10,254 nucleotides of DNA, from contig JAFDHB010000129.1 in assembly GCA_019308985.1 (NCBI GenBank), forward strand, positions 1 to 10,254, written 5' to 3'. The notes under the pieces are model-generated. The model worked only from the letters and a program-made list of their open reading frames with translations. It ran no database searches and was not told the DNA's origin. A program made the translations under genes and the position numbers. This document shows, piece after piece, positions 6,420 to 10,254 of the stretch. The stretch's first letter is position 1, and every line of letters begins with the position of its first letter. This DNA is from Deltaproteobacteria bacterium (GTDB lineage: Bacteria; Desulfobacterota; DSM-4660; Desulfatiglandales; HGW-15).

Positions 6420-6710
6420 TCATTCCGTCTCATTTAGCTCCAAGTATGTTTGAGCATGGGGCATCATCCAGTGATCTTCCCAATGCTTGGCCAGGCGCTT
6501 GGTAAAGGCCCCCTTGGAAGCTAGCTCATTGTCGAGGAGATATCTATCTGTCTGTTGATTCAAGACCAGTAGACAAGCTGCAGTGACCGTAAACAATTGT
6601 TCGGTAGAATCAAGAGTGTGAAGCCTCTCCTGAGGACAGCCGGATAACCCGGCACCGAATTTCTCCAGATTCTTCTTACTCAGCCTCAAAGAGGACTCTT
6701 GAGAGGTCAT
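6420..6710 (-). CDS. hypothetical protein, 96 aa
   Basis: This is an open leftward frame with protein-like composition (LSKKNLEKFGAGLSGCPQERL, TEQLFTVTAACLLVLNQQ, DRYLLDNELASKGAFTKRLAK), but I do not recognise a family. I chose the ATG at 6708-6710 because the upstream GTG (6740) would place translation inside the palindrome 6716-6747, which looks like a promoter or operator. The ribosome site is weak for either start. The hydrophobic TVTAACLLVL stretch is too short and mixed for a sure membrane segment. The nearby palindrome suggests it could be auto-regulated or divergent to the PilZ gene. Confidence 0.45.
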   Translation of the reverse strand: MTSQESSLRLSKKNLEKFGAGLSGCPQERLHTLDSTEQLFTVTAACLLVLNQQTDRYLLDNELASKGAFTKRLAKHWEDHWMMPHAQTYLELNETE

Positions 6711-6715
6711 ACTAC

Positions 6716-6747
6716 ATATTGTGCCTTTTTTTCTTGACACACAATAT
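6716..6747 (+). promoter_or_regulatory. palindromic operator/promoter, copy 1
   Basis: ATATTGTG (6716-6723) and CACAATAT (6740-6747) are perfect inverted arms around a 16-base T-rich spacer. A consensus -35 box, TTGACA (6734-6739), abuts the right arm. A poor -10 candidate, TATTTA (6757-6762), follows at 17 bases. Transcription would run rightward towards the PilZ gene. A near-identical arrangement occurs at 10193-10225, so both probably bind the same regulator. Confidence 0.55.
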
Positions 6748-6863
6748 TTTCCACGCTATTTATCCTCAAAATAAGGCTATCCCCTAGAGATGCCGCGTTG
6801 AAGGTCAATTGTTGCGGATCTACTAAGGAAAAAGGAGGGAATTCCTTCCCGAATCCCTTATGA

Positions 6864-7295
6864 ATGGATATGGGGTTTGGTCAAGAGCTATCTCCCGGTG
6901 TGGATGATAGGTTACACCCTGGCACTATGGAAAAACACAAACAGTATGATCGGAGAGCGAACCCAAGGTATAGGACCAAAGATGAAACCTTTGCCTATAT
7001 AAGGAACCATTTCAGTATGGTTGGGCGAATCAGGGATGCCAGCCTGGGAGGCTTGGCCGTTGAATGTGCCTCCAGCCACGATAAGGGAATAGAGGGAGAC
7101 ATCGAAGTAGATATCTTGGTCAGTACAAACGGCTTTTCATTGCTCAGGATGCCCGGGAGGATCGCCTGGAAGGAGGACGTGTTAGGTCAGGGACCCGATG
7201 GAACGAGGAGACTGGGAATAGAGTTCAACCGGCTCAGCAAGAACCAGGTATCCAGACTGAAGTATTTTTTGATGCATCACACGGAAGCAGGCTAA
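6864..7295 (+). CDS. PilZ-domain protein (c-di-GMP effector)
   Basis: This is a single-domain PilZ protein of 143 residues. The c-di-GMP contact motifs are intact: RxxxR at Arg31-Arg35 (RANPR) and DxSxxG at Asp58, Ser60, Gly63 (DASLGG). The later strands are typical (MPGRIAWKED, RRLGIEFNRLS), as is the closing helix (QVSRLKYFL). It should bind cyclic di-GMP and pass the signal to a partner protein, since it has no other domain. The ATG at 6864 gives the longest form. The ATG at 6927 (MEKHKQYDRR) is equally likely, because the first 21 residues have no domain function and neither start has a good ribosome site; an AAGGAGGG at 6829-6838 is too far away. It is isolated by about 210 bases from the next gene. 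Confidence 0.85.
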   Translation: MDMGFGQELSPGVDDRLHPGTMEKHKQYDRRANPRYRTKDETFAYIRNHFSMVGRIRDASLGGLAVECASSHDKGIEGDIEVDILVSTNGFSLLRMPGRIAWKEDVLGQGPDGTRRLGIEFNRLSKNQVSRLKYFLMHHTEAG

Positions 7296-7484
7296 CTGTA
7301 AGACCAAAGACGACTCCACATCTGCCGAAGAATCAAACCTATACCGATTCCACTCGCACCCAACACAATGGTGAAGATTTTTGTCTTGACTCAAAAAGAG
7401 ATGTTAGATAGTGATCATTGACAAGGGCGCTTTTGACTCCTAGGACAAAAGAATAGGGTTAAGGGGCCCAATTGGTTCTAAGGA

Positions 7485-7496
7485 TCTATAGATCTT
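7485..7496. promoter_or_regulatory. 12-bp perfect palindrome before the DsrE-like gene
   Basis: GATCTATAGATC is a perfect palindrome directly before the ribosome site (GAGGAAAG) of the gene at 7508. It could be an operator, an mRNA hairpin affecting initiation, or chance. Confidence 0.25.
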
Positions 7497-7507
7497 GAGG
7501 AAAGTTC

Positions 7508-7813
7508 ATGAACAGGATACTTGGAATATACGTCAGTTCTGACGACCAGCTGGATAGATTGATTGAGCTGTGCCAAGCGGCAAAGAACAAAGGGGTAGAG
7601 GTAACCGTTTTCCTGACCCATATCGCCACGCGTCTCACCCAGGAGGCCCGTTTCAACGAACTTGTCGGCCTTGCAAGAATATTCGTATGCAAGGTGGGAT
7701 TTGAGGCGAACAACTTGAAGCGGCCCGTCCCCGGCCTGGAAGACAGGGCCTATGCGTCTCAATCACAGAACGCCGAAATCATTCACGATTGTGACAAGTA
7801 TATTACCTTTTGA
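7508..7813 (+). CDS. DsrE/TusD-like sulfur-relay family protein
   Basis: This 101-residue protein has the DsrE-like alpha/beta fold: strand LGIYVSS, helix DQLDRLIELCQAAKNKGVEV, strand TVFLTH, helix LTQEARFNELVGLA, strand IFVCKVGFEANN, and C-terminal strand DKYITF. DsrE-family proteins carry sulfur as a persulfide on a cysteine and work as DsrEFH or TusBCD complexes. Candidate cysteines are Cys61 (FVCKVG, near the family's active position), Cys22 and Cys95. The start has GAGGAAAG six bases upstream. It is first of three small genes that match the DsrE, DsrF, DsrH order. Assignment is by fold pattern. A role in sulfite reduction or tRNA thiolation cannot be decided here, because no dsrAB or tusA/mnmA is in the window. 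Confidence 0.7.
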   Translation: MNRILGIYVSSDDQLDRLIELCQAAKNKGVEVTVFLTHIATRLTQEARFNELVGLARIFVCKVGFEANNLKRPVPGLEDRAYASQSQNAEIIHDCDKYITF

Positions 7814-7852
7814 TTCTGAAAGGATTTGCACTCCTCTGAGATGAGGCAAAAA

Positions 7853-7864
7853 GCGGGATCCCGC
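7853..7864. promoter_or_regulatory. 12-bp GC palindrome between the DsrE-like and DsrF-like genes
   Basis: GCGGGATCCCGC is a perfect palindrome in the 87-base gap. It can form a tight stem in the mRNA and might attenuate or stabilise part of the message. There is no T-run, so it is not a standard terminator. Confidence 0.3.
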
Positions 7865-7900
7865 CAAGTAATAAGAAGCAGGTGAGGAAGGGAATAGATA

Positions 7901-8203
7901 ATGGAGAACGTCAAGCACTGTGCTGTTTTGGTGAGAAGACCCGAGGACGTTTGGGAGGGAACCAGGACAAGCCTTGGGCTGGCTGCCCACAACTTTTATG
8001 CCTACCTGTTCGTAATCAACGTGGAAGTGGAAATGACGGATGCCCTGCGAGAAAACCTTGACTGGCTGGAAGAGATGGAGTGTGAGTATTTCACTAACGT
8101 GGAGAAAAATGGTGAACATGGCTTCAAGCTGATGTCTCTTGAGGCCATAGGCAAAAAACTGAGGGAGATGGACATGGTCATCCCCTTTGGGAAACGCGGT
8201 TGA
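7901..8203 (+). CDS. DsrF/TusC-like sulfur-relay family protein
   Basis: This 100-residue protein starts with the DsrF/TusC-like strand and turn [21 protein letters not shown] (family: hydrophobic strand, then RRPPYG...). A helix and strand follow ([20 protein letters not shown]), then FGK near the C-terminus. DsrF-type subunits usually lack the essential cysteine and act as structural partners; here Cys7 and Cys61 are present. The ribosome site is GAGGAAGGG. It lies 87 bases after the DsrE-like gene and 22 bases before the DsrH-like gene, which supports one transcript. The match is family-level and remote. Confidence 0.65.
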   Translation: MENVKHCAVLVRRPEDVWEGTRTSLGLAAHNFYAYLFVINVEVEMTDALRENLDWLEEMECEYFTNVEKNGEHGFKLMSLEAIGKKLREMDMVIPFGKRG

Positions 8204-8225
8204 GTGACGCACCGAGGAGGAGGAG

Positions 8226-8411
8226 ATGGGGGATACGATTCTGCACATACTGAAGACAGAACCGGATGAAACACAGAAGGTTCTCATGGAAAGAATCTCG
8301 GAAGGCAGGAAAAGCTTGGAGTTTCTCCTTTTCGGTCATGAGAAAGGCGTGGATTACGAGAGGCTGATAGATCTGATCTTTGATTGCGATAAGGTCATCA
8401 CGTGGTGGTAA
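8226..8411 (+). CDS. short DsrH/TusB-like protein
   Basis: This 61-residue protein begins TILHILKTEPDE, resembling the LHxxxKSP opening of DsrH/TusB, and ends IDLIFDCDKVITWW, like the C-terminal valine/tryptophan strand of that family. It is markedly shorter than the usual 90-100 residues. It has no cysteine near position 20, where DsrH carries its sulfur-binding residue; the only cysteine is Cys54. The ribosome site is very strong (GGAGGAGGAG). Position after DsrE- and DsrF-like genes is the main support. It may be a minimal or divergent subunit, possibly using Cys54 instead (inference). Confidence 0.6.
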   Translation: MGDTILHILKTEPDETQKVLMERISEGRKSLEFLLFGHEKGVDYERLIDLIFDCDKVITWW

Positions 8412-8445
8412 GGGAACCCGTGACATCCAGGCCACAGGCATGCCT

Positions 8446-8796
8446 TCAGCCGTCATCGTATCTTGGTATGCACTTCACACACCAAAGGGACCAGTCAGGC
8501 CCTGGTCTTTCTACCACCTCCAGGATCTCCTTTTCGATCTCTTTCCTCACTTCTTCGGCAAGTTTGAGCTCTTCCAGTTTCTTGTCTGCAACGCTCCAGA
8601 ATATCCCCTGGTGAAAGGCTCTGATCCCGGACTCGTTGACCTTCAAGAACCTTTCTTCAATTGATCCCAGTGTGCTGACGATTCCTTCCTGTGGAAAGCC
8701 TTGGCCGTTAACGGTCCGAACGAGAAGGGCCTCCAGGAGAAACCCCTCGTCCCTCCTGCCTGATGTTATGCGTCTTCTTTCCCATATTACGTGCAT
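8446..8796 (-). CDS. hypothetical protein, 116 aa
   Basis: This leftward gene is convergent with the DsrH-like gene (34 bases between stops). The protein is a soluble, charged sequence: EGFLLEALLVRTVNGQGFPQ, EGIVSTLGSIEERFL, then a helical region (VADKKLEELKLAEEVRKEIEKEI) and a tail with CVKC. The pattern of a strand, a basic turn, a glutamine and then xxLGSI recalls short uncharacterised proteins of bacterial genomes in which a VNGKxRQRxxAxLGSI-like stretch occurs, but I cannot assign a function. The ATG at 8794-8796 has a modest GGGTGG upstream. The cysteine pair near the C-terminus could bind a metal only with a partner. Confidence 0.6.
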   Translation of the reverse strand: MHVIWERRRITSGRRDEGFLLEALLVRTVNGQGFPQEGIVSTLGSIEERFLKVNESGIRAFHQGIFWSVADKKLEELKLAEEVRKEIEKEILEVVERPGPDWSLWCVKCIPRYDDG

Positions 8797-8963
8797 GAAG
8801 CCACCCAGTGAGAAATGAGTCCATATCTGCGCTTAATACCAAACCTATAGCACATTGTAGGATGTGATTGCAAGGGAGGTGCTACTTGACTCGGGGTGGA
8901 TCAGGGCAATAGCCTCAAACCAGGGAGGATGTAACAAAAACGGCAGCATTCGAGGGGAACAGG

Positions 8964-8999
8964 AAAAGCCGTCCCACCTGATGTGCCAGGCTGACGGCT
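8964..8999 (-). terminator. Rho-independent terminator of the djlA-like gene
   Basis: Two bases after the stop codon at 9002-9004 the minus strand reads AGCCGTC, a loop with an inner CCTG/CAGG stem, then GACGGCT followed at once by TTTT. The stem has seven perfect pairs (arms 8993-8999 and 8967-8973). The T-run is short but well placed. Confidence 0.6.
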
Positions 9000-9001
9000 A
9001 C

Positions 9002-9766
9002 CTAGAAGCCTCTTTCCTGTCTTATTTTTTCGTAGGCCTCCTGAATCTCGCGAAATTTTTTTTCGGCGAATTCGATGAATTCTTCTGGGAGACCTTTGGA
9101 TAGGATCCTGTCCGGATGGAATTCCTTTACGAGTTTCTTGTGGTTTGACTTGATCTCTTCATTGGTGCTTTGAGGGGTACAACTAAGCATCCTGTAATAT
9201 CGATCCAAGTCCTTGAAATAGAGGGCCTTAGTGCTCTCGTATTGCTGATCGCTGATCCTGAAGATTTCCTTTATCCTTTTTAGGGCAGCCTCTTCACCAG
9301 GATGTAATCCGCCGTCTGCCGCTGCGATCTGAAAGAGGAGATCAAGGAACGACAGGAGCACATCAGGCTGGTGCTTGGCGACCTGGTACATCTGGATTGC
9401 AAAGTCCTCTATGGAATAGGGGGAGTTCTTGGCCTGGTTGAATATCTGTTTGGCGAATTGTCTTTCCTCTTCAGTAATGGGCAACTGGTCGATAAAGCGC
9501 TGAACGACGCCTATCTCATCCTTTGTCACCAGGCCGTCTATCTTGGAAAATTTTCCTAAAATGGAGAAGAGGCTAATAAAATATGCGGCTTGAGTCTGCT
9601 CAAGATAATCGGGGACAGGCCCGCCGATTCTCTGGGTCTTCCTGGCCGCGACATCGGTTTTCTTGTCCACCATATGGTGACCGAGGGCAGCTCCCAGGAT
9701 AGCACCCAGTGGACCTCCCAGAAACATCCCCAGTGAACCGAAAGCCAGCTTTCCAAACCACCCCAT
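9002..9766 (-). CDS. djlA: DjlA-type co-chaperone (TerB plus J domain)
   Basis: This is a DnaJ-class partner of DnaK, 254 residues. Residues 6-30 are a glycine-rich hydrophobic stretch (FGSLGMFLGGPLGAILGAALG), probably a membrane anchor or glycine zipper as in DjlA. Residues about 58-165 are a TerB-like helical domain (FISLFSILGKFSKIDGLVTKDE; LDLLFQIAAADGGLHPGEE). Residues 189-254 are a J domain (YYRMLSCTPQSTNEEIKSNH) with the essential HPD at 217-219. This order and length fit DjlA. The J domain stimulates the ATPase of DnaK. The ATG at 9764-9766 follows GGGAG. A terminator follows the stop, and repeat copy 3 begins 26 bases upstream, so its promoter lies in or beyond the repeat. Confidence 0.9.
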   Translation of the reverse strand: MGWFGKLAFGSLGMFLGGPLGAILGAALGHHMVDKKTDVAARKTQRIGGPVPDYLEQTQAAYFISLFSILGKFSKIDGLVTKDEIGVVQRFIDQLPITEEERQFAKQIFNQAKNSPYSIEDFAIQMYQVAKHQPDVLLSFLDLLFQIAAADGGLHPGEEAALKRIKEIFRISDQQYESTKALYFKDLDRYYRMLSCTPQSTNEEIKSNHKKLVKEFHPDRILSKGLPEEFIEFAEKKFREIQEAYEKIRQERGF

Positions 9767-9792
9767 TACATTCTCCCAGCCTGAGCAAGATT

Positions 9793-10033
9793 GACAAGCT
9801 CGTAAAAAGTCGAAATTGGGATGGCAAAGTAAAAAGCTTCAAGTTCAAGGCGCGCGAATCTCGTGTGATGAGGCGTACTTAGCGTACGCCGCAATCATTT
9901 ACCCCGTTAAATAACTCCAGATTCAGAGGCCGTTCTTAGGTGCTCCTAGACCTCTGATTCAGCGCCACCAGTACCCATTAAACGGGGCAGGGATGAAGCG
10001 CAACGCAGAAATTGGACTTTTTACGAAGCCATC
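9793..10033 (-). repeat. palindromic repeat, copy 3 (inverted, interrupted)
   Basis: This is the same element as at 1-114 and 5011-5163, in the opposite orientation. The parts 9793-9897 and about 9992-10033 align with copy 2. Between them lies a foreign 94-base insert (9898-9991), which replaces about seven bases of the element. The outer ends (GACAAGCTCGTAAAAAGTC; and ACTTTTTACGAAGCCATC on the other side) keep the terminal inverted-repeat pattern. Confidence 0.9.
9898..9991. repeat. 94-bp palindromic insert inside repeat copy 3
   Basis: The insert has its own imperfect terminal inverted repeats, CCCCGTTAAAT (9902-9912) and ATTAAACGGGG (9977-9987), with one mismatch in 11. It also has an inner pair, GATTCAGAGG and CCTCTGATTC (about 9920-9960), imperfect when folded. 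It is too small to code for anything. No target-site duplication is visible, and about seven bases of the host repeat are missing. It is probably a second kind of small mobile or REP-like element. Confidence 0.65.
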
Positions 10034-10192
10034 AAGATTTGACTCTGCAAATTTAGCAAATGGAGGGGCCGGAGTCAAAGGGCATAACGAGAATTTAAGT
10101 GGAAATTGTATGGAAACTGCGAAAGCGGTTCTGATCCAAAGTCCGGGACATTAATAGATGAGCGCAAACATCAGCCTTGATTTTTTTTCTAT

Positions 10193-10225
10193 ATATTGTG
10201 CCAGTTTTTTCTTGACACACAATAT
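10193..10225 (+). promoter_or_regulatory. palindromic operator/promoter, copy 2
   Basis: This is the same layout as at 6716-6747: ATATTGTG (10193-10200), a T-rich 17-base spacer, and CACAATAT (10218-10225), with TTGACA at 10212-10217. A -10 box is likely within TATACACT (10233-10240; TACACT at 17 bases, or TATACA at 15). Transcription would run rightward out of the window. The driven gene is not visible. Confidence 0.6.
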
Positions 10226-10254
10226 ATTCTGGTATACACTTCAATTGATCATTC

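Noticed and set aside
7763..8287. 174-residue leftward open frame across the DsrE/DsrF-like genes
   Set aside because: It is antisense to three small genes with good ribosome sites and family patterns, and has no recognisable domain.
8436..8445. AGGCATGCCT palindrome between convergent genes as a bidirectional terminator
   Set aside because: The stem is only five pairs with no loop and there is no T-run on either strand.
8864..9103. 79-residue rightward open frame
   Set aside because: Its second half is antisense to the djlA-like J domain, it spans the likely terminator, and it has no family signature.
9902..9987. Possible integron attC site (GTTAAAT near one end, ATTAAAC near the other)
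   Set aside because: The core motifs are in the wrong relative orientation, the second end does not fit RYYYAAC, and no integrase or cassette array is present. A small inverted-repeat element explains it better.

Overview
The window looks like chromosomal DNA of a deltaproteobacterium in the broad sense (Desulfobacterota or Myxococcota grade, most likely a sulfur-metabolising or syntrophic anaerobe). The reasons are a gene pair closely resembling myxobacterial mglB-mglA, a strong sigma-54 promoter, an N-terminal zinc-ribbon sensor, a three-gene DsrE/DsrF/DsrH-like set, and abundant short palindromic repeats. The species cannot be named from the sequence. No rRNA, tRNA, CRISPR array or transposase gene was seen.

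Left half (1-5163): a leftward operon runs from about 4165 down to about 88. It encodes a Roadblock/LC7 (MglB-like) protein, an MglA-like small GTPase, a helical/coiled-coil protein of unknown function, a winged-helix plus GPIA-domain protein, a membrane sensor (zinc ribbon, TM, Cache-like domain, TM, HAMP, no output domain), and possibly a 51-residue small protein. A near-consensus sigma-54 promoter (4176-4192, minus strand) precedes it, with an AT-rich inverted-repeat block about 100 bp further upstream. The operon sits between two same-orientation copies of a palindromic repeat of about 153 bp (1-114 and 5011-5163).

Middle (4620-6740): the second repeat copy lies inside a destroyed PAS plus SpoIIE/RsbU-type PP2C phosphatase gene. 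This gene is broken by a frameshift, an amber codon, and loss of the centre of the catalytic domain. Next come a small basic winged-helix protein and a hypothetical protein, both leftward. The hypothetical protein starts beside a palindromic promoter/operator that recurs at the right end of the window.

Right half (6741-10254): a rightward PilZ-domain protein (c-di-GMP binding motifs intact) is followed by three small rightward genes resembling DsrE, DsrF and DsrH/TusDCB. Convergent to these is an unrecognised 116-residue protein, then a leftward DjlA-type co-chaperone (glycine-rich N-terminus, TerB, J domain) with its own likely terminator. The third repeat copy, inverted and itself interrupted by a 94-bp palindromic insert, sits just upstream of that gene.

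The main biological theme is signalling. The GTPase operon suggests a polarity or localisation switch: MglB-like and MglA-like partners, an uncharacterised effector or scaffold, and a membrane sensor. How the extra proteins act with the GTPase is inference from gene order only.
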